A DNA stretch of 7,609 nt from Elusimicrobiota bacterium (GTDB taxonomy: Bacteria; Elusimicrobiota; Elusimicrobia; UBA1565; UBA9628), in contig JACQBB010000100.1 in the NCBI GenBank assembly GCA_016194625.1, positions 1 through 7,609 on the forward strand, in the 5' to 3' direction. The notes under the pieces are model-generated. The model was not told the origin of the DNA. It did not search any database and worked only from the letters and a program-made list of their open reading frames with translations. The translations under genes were made by a program, and so were the position numbers. This document shows, one piece after another, positions 1-6,174 of this stretch; the first letter of the stretch is position 1; each line of letters begins with the position of its first letter.

Positions 1-1
1 G

Positions 2-304
2 TCGGCCAAGACCGGCGCCGGCCTGGACGCGCTGACGAAGGCCGTCGCGGCCGCCGCGGGCGCCGCGCCCGCCGACGAGGGGGAGACCCTGCTCGTCGGC
101 GCGCGCGACCGCGAGGCGCTGGCGGCGGCGCTCGCCGCGCTTGACGCCGCGCGCGGCGAGGTCGCCGCGCTCCCCGGCGCGTGGGAGGACCGCATCGCGG
201 GCCGCCTGCGCGACGCGCACGCCGCGCTCGGCCTGATCCTGGGCGAAGGCGCGCCGGACGAGGTCCTGAAGGCCGTCTTCTCCCGTTTCTGCGTAGGCAA
301 GTGA
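2..304 (+). CDS. mnmE: tRNA uridine-5-carboxymethylaminomethyl modification GTPase MnmE, C-terminal part (5' truncated by window)
   Basis: Only the last 100 residues are in the window. The fragment begins with SAKTG, the G5 motif that closes the Ras-like G domain of MnmE. It continues through the C-terminal helical domain and ends with the family signature FSRFCVGK, whose cysteine is conserved in MnmE (canonical FCIGK). MnmE is known to bind GTP and a folate one-carbon donor and to work with MnmG on the wobble uridine of certain tRNAs, in the cytoplasm. The C-terminus is complete, so the enzyme is probably intact upstream. It ends in TGA, 13 nt before the next gene. Its partner mnmG lies about 4.1 kb downstream on the same strand, separated by five genes, whereas the two are often adjacent. 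Identity is secure from both end motifs. Confidence 0.95.
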   Translation, partial: SAKTGAGLDALTKAVAAAAGAAPADEGETLLVGARDREALAAALAALDAARGEVAALPGAWEDRIAGRLRDAHAALGLILGEGAPDEVLKAVFSRFCVGK

Positions 305-317
305 GGCACGACGAACG

Positions 318-701
318 ATGACCCGCAAGGCGAAGCAGACCAAGGCCGCTCCGAAGAAGAAGCCCAAGAAGGCGCCGAAGACGCCGGCGCCGCGCGTCCC
401 GCGCCGCACGCCGGTCGAGGACATCGCGCCCGAGGAGCAGATCGTCGGCGCGCCGCTGCTCGGCAAGGTGACCGCCTACGAGCCGAAGACGCGCGAGCTG
501 ACTCTGGAGCTCGAGGAGCCGCTGACCGTCGGCGACGGCCTGCGCGTGAAGGGCCGCGCGACCGACCTGACGCAGCGCGTCGAGCGCCTGCGCGTCGGCG
601 AGCGCGCGGTGCAGAGCGCGCTCGCGGGCGAGACGGTCAGCGTCGAGGTGGCCGACCGGGTGCGCCCCGGCGACGCCGTGTACAAGGTGCGCGCCGCGTG
701 A
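318..701 (+). CDS. small protein with Lys/Pro-rich tail and EF-Tu domain-2-like beta-barrel (translation elongation factor-like)
   Basis: The 127-residue product has two parts. Residues 1 to about 32 are low-complexity and strongly basic (nine lysines in the first 21 residues, then Pro/Arg), as in disordered nucleic-acid-binding tails. Residues about 43 to 126 resemble the small elongation-factor-like barrel family, also found at the C-terminus of U32 peptidases. Its pattern is GKV, then VGDGLRVKG, then a TDLTQ-V segment, then VRPGDAVYKV. In the family this fold matches domain 2 of translational GTPases, but there is no G domain here, so it is not an elongation factor itself. An RNA- or ribosome-associated role is inference. 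The ATG start follows a GAGG 11 nt upstream that overlaps the mnmE stop. The TGA stop overlaps the GTG start of the transporter (GTGA), implying coupled translation. Family assignment is fairly confident; function is unknown. Confidence 0.75.
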   Translation: MTRKAKQTKAAPKKKPKKAPKTPAPRVPRRTPVEDIAPEEQIVGAPLLGKVTAYEPKTRELTLELEEPLTVGDGLRVKGRATDLTQRVERLRVGERAVQSALAGETVSVEVADRVRPGDAVYKVRAA

Positions 702-1912
702 GGATCGCGTCGCCGCGGGCGGTGCTCGGGCTCCTGCTCGCGGTGAACATCCTCAACTACGTGGACCGCCAGGTCGTCTACGCGCTGCTGCCGCTGCTCC
801 AGCGCGACCTGAGCCTGTCCGACACGCAGGCCGGCTCGCTGGCGTCGGCGTTCATGGTGGTGTACATGCTCGCCGCGCCGCCGATCGCGTGGCTGGCCGA
901 CTCGCGCGGGCGCAAGCCGTGGATCGTCGCCGGCGTCGCCGTGTGGAGCGTGGCCACGGGCGCGGCCGGCCTGGCGCGCGGCTTCCTGAGCCTGTTCTCC
1001 TCGCGCGCGCTCGTCGGCGTGGGCGAGGCCTGCTACGGCGCGATCTCGCCGTCCTTCGTCGCGGAGCGCTTCCCGCCGGCCCAGCGCGGCCGCGCGCTCG
1101 CGCTTTTCTCCATGGCGATCCCGGTCGGCTCCGCGCTGGGCTACGCGGGCGGGGGGATGGTCGGCGACGCGCTCGGCTGGCGCAAGGCGTTCTGGATCGT
1201 CGGCCTGCCGGGACTCGTCCTGGCCGCGCTGTGCACCTTATTGCCCGACGACGCTCCGCACGAGGGCACGCCGTCGGCCGCCGCCGGCTACCGCGAGGTC
1301 TGGGGCATCGCGACCTTCCGCGACATCACCTTCGCGGGCGCGGCGATGACCTTCGCGCTGGGCGGGTTCGCGGTGTGGATGCCGACCTTCTTCCACCGGA
1401 CCTGGGGACTCTCGGTCGGGAAGGCGGGGACCTTGTTCGGCGCGCTGACGGTGCTGGGCGGGCTGTGCGGCTCCCTGCTCGGCGGCTGGCTCGCCGACCA
1501 CCTGCGCAAGACGCGCGCCGACGCGGACCTGGTCGTCTCAGGCGTCGGACTGGCCGCGGGGATGCCGCTGGCGGCGCTCGCCATCGTCGCGCCGACCCTG
1601 CCGCTCACCGTCGCCGCTCTGTTCGTCGCGGAGACCCTGCTGTTCCTCAACATGGGGCCGCTGAACTCGGCGATCGTCTCCGTCACGCGCCTGGAGACGC
1701 GCTCGATGGCCTTCGCCGCGAACATCCTCGTCATCCACCTGCTCGGCGACGCCGCCTCGCCGACCATCATCGGCTGGGGCTCCGACACCTTCGGCCTGAG
1801 CCGCGCGCTGCTCGCCGCCTGCCTGGCGCTGGGCCTGGGCGGCTGGTTCTGCCACCGCGCCCGCGCCGATTTCGCCGCCGACTCCGCCCGCGCCGGAGGG
1901 ACCCCCGCATGA
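698..1912 (+). CDS. MFS transporter, Spinster-like
   Basis: This 404-residue, strongly hydrophobic protein has the usual length and 12-helix pattern of the major facilitator superfamily. The first helix carries NYVDRQ (D23-R24). The loop after helix 2 has motif A as LADSRGRK (residues 66-73). Helix 4 has the RALVGVGEA segment (R103, E110), followed by RFPPAQRGRALA and AIPVGSALGY. This combination is typical of the Spinster branch, which includes bacterial homologues of the eukaryotic lysolipid/sphingolipid transporters Spns1/Spns2. The acidic and arginine residues in these motifs are the proposed proton-coupling and gating residues there. The real substrate cannot be read from sequence; a lipid or other amphipathic compound is a guess. 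Translation begins at GTG inside the upstream stop (GTGA). It ends in TGA inside the next start (ATGA), so it is coupled on both sides. Confidence 0.9.
   Translation: MRIASPRAVLGLLLAVNILNYVDRQVVYALLPLLQRDLSLSDTQAGSLASAFMVVYMLAAPPIAWLADSRGRKPWIVAGVAVWSVATGAAGLARGFLSLFSSRALVGVGEACYGAISPSFVAERFPPAQRGRALALFSMAIPVGSALGYAGGGMVGDALGWRKAFWIVGLPGLVLAALCTLLPDDAPHEGTPSAAAGYREVWGIATFRDITFAGAAMTFALGGFAVWMPTFFHRTWGLSVGKAGTLFGALTVLGGLCGSLLGGWLADHLRKTRADADLVVSGVGLAAGMPLAALAIVAPTLPLTVAALFVAETLLFLNMGPLNSAIVSVTRLETRSMAFAANILVIHLLGDAASPTIIGWGSDTFGLSRALLAACLALGLGGWFCHRARADFAADSARAGGTPA
1895..1900 (+). promoter_or_regulatory. Shine-Dalgarno GGAGGG for the Yip1-like gene
   Basis: GGAGGG lies 8 nt before the ATG at 1909, inside the end of the transporter gene. 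It fixes the start of the downstream membrane protein and supports the 4-nt ATGA overlap as real. Confidence 0.7.
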
Positions 1913-2697
1913 AGAGGCTGTTCTCCTTCGCGAAATCGTTCCTGATCGCGCCGTCCGAGGCCGCCGACGCCTGCGCCGCCCCCGACGCGTGGAAGGACGC
2001 GCTGAAGCTCTACGCCCTGCTCGCCGTCCTCCAGCTCGTCTCCTCCTGGTTCGACCCGCTGGCCTTCCTGGACCCGAACTCCCCGATAAGACCCGCGCAC
2101 GGCGCCGGCTTCTGGACCGCGGTCCTGCTGTGGGAGCCGGTGCTGATGGCGATGAGCGTGTTCTTCACCGTGCTGGTCGTGGACTGGATGAGCGAGGGCT
2201 GGCTCCCGGTGAAGACAGCCGTCGCGACGCTGTGGAGCGCGCTCCCGGCGGTGACGGCGGTGTACTACGCGTCGCCGAATACGGCGCTCGGCAAGGGCTG
2301 GTTCGTCGGCCTGCTCGCCGCGTGGCTGGCGGCGTCCGTCGTCGCGGCGCGGCGCGTGCCCGCCGGCCGCTGGCGCCTGATCGGCACCTACCTGCTCGGC
2401 CTGTCCGCGGTCCAGATCGCGGGGCTCGCCGCGGAGTTCCTGATCGTGGTCCCCGCGCGCTCGCTCACCGCGTTCTACGTCTACAGCGGCGTGATGCTAC
2501 TGTGGGTCGTCGCCTCCTTCTCCATCGGCATGCGCCGCCTGAAGATCACCGGCTCCACGTCTGACCCGGGGGAATCATGGTCAAGAAGCTCCTGCCGTGG
2601 CTGGTGCTGGCGTCGCTCGCGGGCTGCGTCACCGCTCCGCCCGCCGTGGACCCGTTCGCGGGGATGCACGCCTACAATCCCGTCTACCGCGACTTGA
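1909..2697 (+). CDS. Yip1-like polytopic inner-membrane protein; 3' end runs into the caspase gene
   Basis: The first 223 residues form a cytoplasmic-type N-terminus (KRLFSFAKSFLIAPSEA) and about six hydrophobic segments: roughly residues 31-47, 65-92, 103-123, 127-145, 163-187 and 190-210. The N-terminal region, then a membrane bundle with short loops, resembles bacterial Yip1-domain proteins. This is a fold-level resemblance, not a firm match, and no enzymatic motif is seen. The start is set by GGAGGG and an ATGA overlap with the transporter. The odd feature is the 3' end. After the last membrane segment the frame has no stop where the next gene starts at 2577. It continues 39 codons in another frame of that gene, adding an Arg/Ser/Trp/Pro-rich tail that looks like shadow translation, to a TGA at 2695-2697. 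At 2577 the bases read ATGG; a single G-to-A change at 2580 would restore an ATGA overlap stop and a 223-residue protein. Either this is a real 121-nt overlap or a base or stop has changed. Confidence 0.65.
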   Translation: MKRLFSFAKSFLIAPSEAADACAAPDAWKDALKLYALLAVLQLVSSWFDPLAFLDPNSPIRPAHGAGFWTAVLLWEPVLMAMSVFFTVLVVDWMSEGWLPVKTAVATLWSALPAVTAVYYASPNTALGKGWFVGLLAAWLAASVVAARRVPAGRWRLIGTYLLGLSAVQIAGLAAEFLIVVPARSLTAFYVYSGVMLLWVVASFSIGMRRLKITGSTSDPGESWSRSSCRGWCWRRSRAASPLRPPWTRSRGCTPTIPSTAT

Positions 2698-4001
2698 CCC
2701 TGGCGATCGTCGTGTCGCAGAACACGGAGAACACGCTGACTTACGCCCGCAGCGGCGCGGTCGCGCACTCGCGCGGGACGTTCGGCCCCAAGATCCAGAC
2801 CTACATCGGCCAGATCGCGGCGGAGTTCCTGCCCAAGACCTTCAAGAGCGCGGTCAAGGTCGACCGCATCGAGGACGCGGCGTCGGTCCACGCCGACGTC
2901 GTGGCGGTACTCGACGTCCAGGCCGAGGGCGGCATCCGCGCCGGCAAGACCACGACGATCTCCGTCTCGCTGATCTGCATGACGCCCGACGGACGCCGCC
3001 TCGACGTGATCAAGGGGACGGGCGCGCAGACGATCGCGTTCCCCGACTTCCCGTCGGCGTTCGACGCCGCGGTCACGGGCGCCATCGGCCAGACCCAGCG
3101 CTCGCTGGAGGACTCGCTGTTCAACTCGGCCCCGCTGCTCGAGCTGGCGAAGGCGCGGGCGGGGACCGCGGGCGCTCCCGTCGCCGCGGCCGCGCCGGCC
3201 CCGGCGCCCCGCGCCGAGGCGCGCGCCGCCTCGGACGTCGACGCTCTGCCGTCGCGCCGCGCCGCGCGCGACCCGAAGGCGTACGCGATCGTGATCGGCA
3301 TCGAGAAGTACCGCCAGAAGCTCCCGGCCGCCGAGTTCGCCGCCGCGGACGCGCGCGCGATGAGCGCCTACCTGACCAAGGTCATGGGCTATCCCGAGGA
3401 GAACGTCGTCACCCTCGTCGACGACCAAGCCGCCAAGAGCGACTTCGAGAAGTACTTCGACAAGTGGCTGCCGAACAACGTCGAGCCCGGCTCGACCGTC
3501 ATGGTCTACTACTCCGGCCACGGCGCGCCGAACCCGCGCACCGCGGACGCCTACCTGGTCCCCTACGACGGCGACCCGACCTTCCTCGAAGAGACCGGCT
3601 ACCCGCTCAAGCGGATGTACGCCGCGCTCGCCAAGCTCCCCGCCAAGAAGGTCTTGGTCGCCCTCGACTCCTGCTTCTCCGGCGCGGGCGGGCGCTCGGT
3701 CATCGCCAAGGGCTCCCGGCCGCTCGTCGTCGACATCCGCCGCGACCTGGCGCTGCCCAAGAACATGTCCGTCCTGGCCGCGTCCGCCGACGACGAGACC
3801 AGCTCGACCTACGACGAGAAGGGCCACGGCCTGTTCACCTACTTCGTGCTCAAGGGCATCCGCGACGAGAACGCCCTGCGCTCCGACGGATCGCTCGACG
3901 TGCGCGGCCTGTACGGCTACGTGAAGGAGCAGGTGCGCCGCGTCGCCCGCAAGCGCTACAACAACGAGCAGACCCCGCAGCTGCTCGCGCCCAAGGAGTA
4001 G
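2577..4001 (+). CDS. caspase-family (peptidase C14) lipoprotein
   Basis: The 474-residue product starts with a lipoprotein signal: KK, a hydrophobic stretch, then the lipobox LAGC with Cys17. Residue +2 is Val, so there is no Asp retention signal, and an outer-membrane or periplasm-facing anchor is likely. Residues about 25-195 form an unrecognised alpha/beta domain. Residues about 197-230 are an Ala/Pro/Arg-rich linker. The caspase fold follows from about 234: YAIVIGIEKY (first strand), VYYSGHGA with catalytic His315, and ALDSCFSGAGG with catalytic Cys366, then a SVLAAS strand. Both dyad residues are present, so an active cysteine protease of the metacaspase/orthocaspase type is expected; its substrate is unknown. 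Caspase-like proteases of this clan usually prefer Arg/Lys or Asp at P1, which cannot be settled here. GGGGGA directly upstream serves as the ribosome binding site. The gene ends in TAG, unlike the TGA of its neighbours. Confidence 0.9.
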   Translation: MVKKLLPWLVLASLAGCVTAPPAVDPFAGMHAYNPVYRDLTLAIVVSQNTENTLTYARSGAVAHSRGTFGPKIQTYIGQIAAEFLPKTFKSAVKVDRIEDAASVHADVVAVLDVQAEGGIRAGKTTTISVSLICMTPDGRRLDVIKGTGAQTIAFPDFPSAFDAAVTGAIGQTQRSLEDSLFNSAPLLELAKARAGTAGAPVAAAAPAPAPRAEARAASDVDALPSRRAARDPKAYAIVIGIEKYRQKLPAAEFAAADARAMSAYLTKVMGYPEENVVTLVDDQAAKSDFEKYFDKWLPNNVEPGSTVMVYYSGHGAPNPRTADAYLVPYDGDPTFLEETGYPLKRMYAALAKLPAKKVLVALDSCFSGAGGRSVIAKGSRPLVVDIRRDLALPKNMSVLAASADDETSSTYDEKGHGLFTYFVLKGIRDENALRSDGSLDVRGLYGYVKEQVRRVARKRYNNEQTPQLLAPKE

Positions 4002-4004
4002 GAG
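3999..4004 (+). promoter_or_regulatory. TAGGAG: caspase stop codon merged with the ribosome binding site of the DUF1810 gene
   Basis: The TAG stop of the caspase gene forms the first half of TAGGAG, which ends 8 nt before the ATG at 4013, so termination and initiation are tightly coupled. The caspase frame also has a TGA at 4014-4016 overlapping that ATG, four codons beyond the TAG. Confidence 0.6.
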
Positions 4005-4012
4005 CGCCCCTC

Positions 4013-4444
4013 ATGACCGCGGCCGGCCGGCTCGACGAGTTCGTCGCCGCGCAGGACGCGGTGTACCCGTCCGTCCTGCGCGAGCTCGCCGCCGGACGCA
4101 AGCGCACGCATTGGATGTGGTTCGTGTTCCCGCAGCTCGCGGGCCTGGGCGGCTCGCCGATGGCCGCGCGCTACGCGCTGAGCTCGGTGGACGAGGCGAA
4201 GGCGTACCTGGCGCACCCGGTGCTGGGCCCGCGCCTGCGCGAGTGCGCGCGCCTGCTCGTGGAGGGAGCCGCCTCCGACATCCACGAGATCCTGGGCGAC
4301 CCCGACGACCTGAAGTTCTGCTCGTCGATGACTTTGTTCGCGCTCGCCGCGCCGGACGAGCCGCTCTTCCAGAAGGCGCTGGACCGCTTCTACGGCGGCC
4401 ACAAGGACCAGGTGACGCTCGGCCTGCTGAAGGGGGGACGATGA
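4013..4444 (+). CDS. DUF1810 family protein
   Basis: The 143-residue protein matches the small cytoplasmic DUF1810 family over its whole length. Diagnostic blocks are RLDEFVAAQDAVY (residues 6-18), GRKRTHWMWFVFPQLAGLG (28-46), AKAYLAHPVLGPRLREC (62-78) and DDLKFCSSMTLF (98-109). No signal peptide or membrane segment is present. The biochemical role of the family is not established, and I see no recognisable catalytic motif beyond the conserved aromatic His-Trp-Met-Trp block. The start is supported by TAGGAG 8 nt upstream. The TGA stop overlaps the mnmG start (ATGA at 4441-4444), so it is probably made with mnmG from one transcript. Family assignment is confident; function is unknown. Confidence 0.92.
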   Translation: MTAAGRLDEFVAAQDAVYPSVLRELAAGRKRTHWMWFVFPQLAGLGGSPMAARYALSSVDEAKAYLAHPVLGPRLRECARLLVEGAASDIHEILGDPDDLKFCSSMTLFALAAPDEPLFQKALDRFYGGHKDQVTLGLLKGGR

Positions 4445-6174
4445 TCCACCCGAAGCGCTACGAGGTGATCGTGGTCGGCGGCGGCCACGCGGGCATCGAG
4501 GCGGCGCTGGCCTCGGCGCGCATGGGGCGAGCGACGCTCCTGCTCACGCAGAACCTGGACACGATCGGGACGATGTCGTGCAACCCGGCCGTCGGCGGCG
4601 TGGGCAAGGGGCAGATGGTGCGCGAGCTGGACGCGCTCGGCGGCGAGATGGCCAAGGCGGCCGACCGCGCGGGGCTGATGTTCCAGACGCTGAACGTGGG
4701 CAAAGGCCGCGCGGTGTGGTCGCCGCGCGTGCAATGCGACAAGTTCGAGTACCGCGCGTTCCAGAAGAAGGTCGTCGAGGAGACGCCGGGCCTGGACGCC
4801 CTGCAGGACGAGGCGAAGGGGCTGTGGCTGGACGGCTCGCGGCTGCGCGGCGTGCGGGGCGGCCGCGGCACGCGCTACGAGGGCGCGTGCGTCGTGCTGA
4901 CCACCGGCACCTTCCTGAACGGCCTCACCCACGTGGGCCTGGAGAGCCGGCCGGGCGGACGCGGGGGAGAGCCCGCCGCGGTCGGCATGTCGGCGTCGCT
5001 GGCCGAGCTCGGCCACGGCGTGGGGCGCCTCAAGACCGGGACGCCGCCGCGATTGCACGGGCGCTCGATCGCCTGGGAGAAGCTCGAGGTCCAGCGCGGC
5101 GAGGACCCGCCCAAGCCCTTTTCGCGGTTCACGCGCGCCATCGTCCGGCCGCAGCTCACCTGCTCGGTCGCCTACACCGGCGCGGCCACGCACGGCCTCA
5201 TCCGCGACAATCTCGACCGCTCGCCGCTGTACTCGGGCAAGATCAAGGCGCTGGGGCCGCGCTACTGCCCGTCCATCGAGGACAAGGTCGTGAAGTTCCC
5301 GCAGAAGGAGCGCCACCAGCTCTTCCTGGAACCCGAGGGGCGGAGCACCTCGGAGATCTACGTGAACGGCCTCTCCACGAGCCTGCCGGAGGACGTCCAG
5401 CGGGCCATCGTGAACTCCATCGCGGGCCTGGAGGACGCGCTGATCGTGCGGCCGGGCTACGCGATCGAGTACGACTTCTGCGACCCGACGGGGCTGGACG
5501 CCGCCCTGCGGAGCAAGACTCTCCCGGGATTGTTCATGGCGGGGCAGATCAACGGGACGACGGGCTATGAAGAGGCGGCGGCGCAGGGGTTCGTGGCCGG
5601 GGTGAACGCCGCGCTGGCCGCGCGGGGGGAGGCGCCCTTCACCCTGCGCCGGGACGAAGCGTACATCGGCGTGATGATCGACGACCTGGTGACGCGCGGC
5701 GTGGACGAGCCGTACCGGATGTTCACGGCGCGGGCGGAGTACCGGATGACTTTGCGGGCGGACAACGCGGACCTGCGGCTGATGGAGCACGGCCATCGCC
5801 TTGGCCTCATCGACGACGGCACTTTTATCGCGTTCGAAAAATACCGCGGCCTCGTGAACGGGAACGGCGATATGCCGGACTCCGAATTATTCCCGTGGGA
5901 CATGGACGCAACCAACGAACAACGGATGATTCAAACGTCTTATGCGGGGTATATCTCGCGCGAGAACGCCCACGCCGAGAAGCTCAGGAACGCCGAGCTG
6001 GTCGAACTGCCCCACGACATGGATTACATGTCGATCGGCGCTCTGGGTCACGAGGCCCGGCAGAAATTGACGCGCGTGAAGCCGCGCACCATCGGGCAAG
6101 CGTCGCGCATACCGGGACTGACGCCGTCCGACGTGCAGATCGTGTGGGCGCGGGCGACGAGGGCCAAGGCTTGA
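4441..6174 (+). CDS. mnmG: tRNA uridine-5-carboxymethylaminomethyl modification enzyme MnmG (GidA), shortened form
   Basis: MnmG is the FAD-dependent partner of MnmE in forming (carboxymethyl)aminomethyl-uridine at the tRNA wobble position. The 577-residue product has the FAD-binding GGGHAG (residues 13-18) and MSCNPAVGGVGKG with Cys47. The first family signature is GPRYCPSIEDK, with the catalytic-type Cys276 (Cys277 in E. coli). The second is AGQINGTTGYEEAAAQG, followed by EPYRMFTARAEYR. The C-terminal domain retains SYAGYI, a DMDYMSIGALGHEA segment and GQASRIPG, the region used to contact MnmE. E. coli MnmG has 629 residues. The deficit of about 50 falls between LGLIDD and SYAGYI, where the usual helical stretch is replaced by a short acidic linker. 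That stretch (about 5821-5960) is also markedly less GC-rich than the rest. The start is fixed by the ATGA overlap with the DUF1810 stop and an AGGGGGG just upstream. Confidence 0.95.
   Translation: MIHPKRYEVIVVGGGHAGIEAALASARMGRATLLLTQNLDTIGTMSCNPAVGGVGKGQMVRELDALGGEMAKAADRAGLMFQTLNVGKGRAVWSPRVQCDKFEYRAFQKKVVEETPGLDALQDEAKGLWLDGSRLRGVRGGRGTRYEGACVVLTTGTFLNGLTHVGLESRPGGRGGEPAAVGMSASLAELGHGVGRLKTGTPPRLHGRSIAWEKLEVQRGEDPPKPFSRFTRAIVRPQLTCSVAYTGAATHGLIRDNLDRSPLYSGKIKALGPRYCPSIEDKVVKFPQKERHQLFLEPEGRSTSEIYVNGLSTSLPEDVQRAIVNSIAGLEDALIVRPGYAIEYDFCDPTGLDAALRSKTLPGLFMAGQINGTTGYEEAAAQGFVAGVNAALAARGEAPFTLRRDEAYIGVMIDDLVTRGVDEPYRMFTARAEYRMTLRADNADLRLMEHGHRLGLIDDGTFIAFEKYRGLVNGNGDMPDSELFPWDMDATNEQRMIQTSYAGYISRENAHAEKLRNAELVELPHDMDYMSIGALGHEARQKLTRVKPRTIGQASRIPGLTPSDVQIVWARATRAKA

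Noticed and set aside
889..1908. Upstream extension of the Yip1-like frame through the transporter gene
   Set aside because: The product is Arg-rich shadow sequence of the MFS gene. The ATG at 1909 with GGAGGG upstream is the credible start.
1288..2100. - strand open frame of 270 codons opposite the transporter and Yip1-like gene
   Set aside because: No recognisable motif. It spans a junction of two convincing + strand genes, so it is a mirror of GC-rich codon bias.
3180..3270. GC-rich repetitive-looking stretch in the caspase gene
   Set aside because: It is the Ala/Pro/Arg linker between domains, not a DNA repeat array.
2481..3827. Long - strand open frame (448 codons) opposite the caspase gene
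   Set aside because: Its product is Arg/Gly/Val/Asp-rich low-complexity typical of antisense frames in GC-rich DNA. The + strand has a clear caspase with motifs.
4111..4440. Upstream in-frame extension of mnmG
   Set aside because: It lies within the well-conserved DUF1810 gene and reads as Arg/Gly-rich noise. MnmG starts naturally at 4441, just before its FAD motif.
4390..5796. Long - strand open frame opposite mnmG
   Set aside because: The composition (Arg, His, Val, Ala repeats) is shadow-like, and the + strand encodes the conserved MnmG throughout.
5821..5960. Lower-GC patch considered as an RNA gene or a mobile element scar
   Set aside because: The MnmG frame is continuous across it. 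I found no flanking repeats, cloverleaf or target duplication.
5895..6170. Upstream extension of the rsmG frame into mnmG
   Set aside because: It overlaps conserved MnmG C-terminal coding sequence and has no RsmG similarity. The TTG at 6171 with GAGGG fits the operon pattern.
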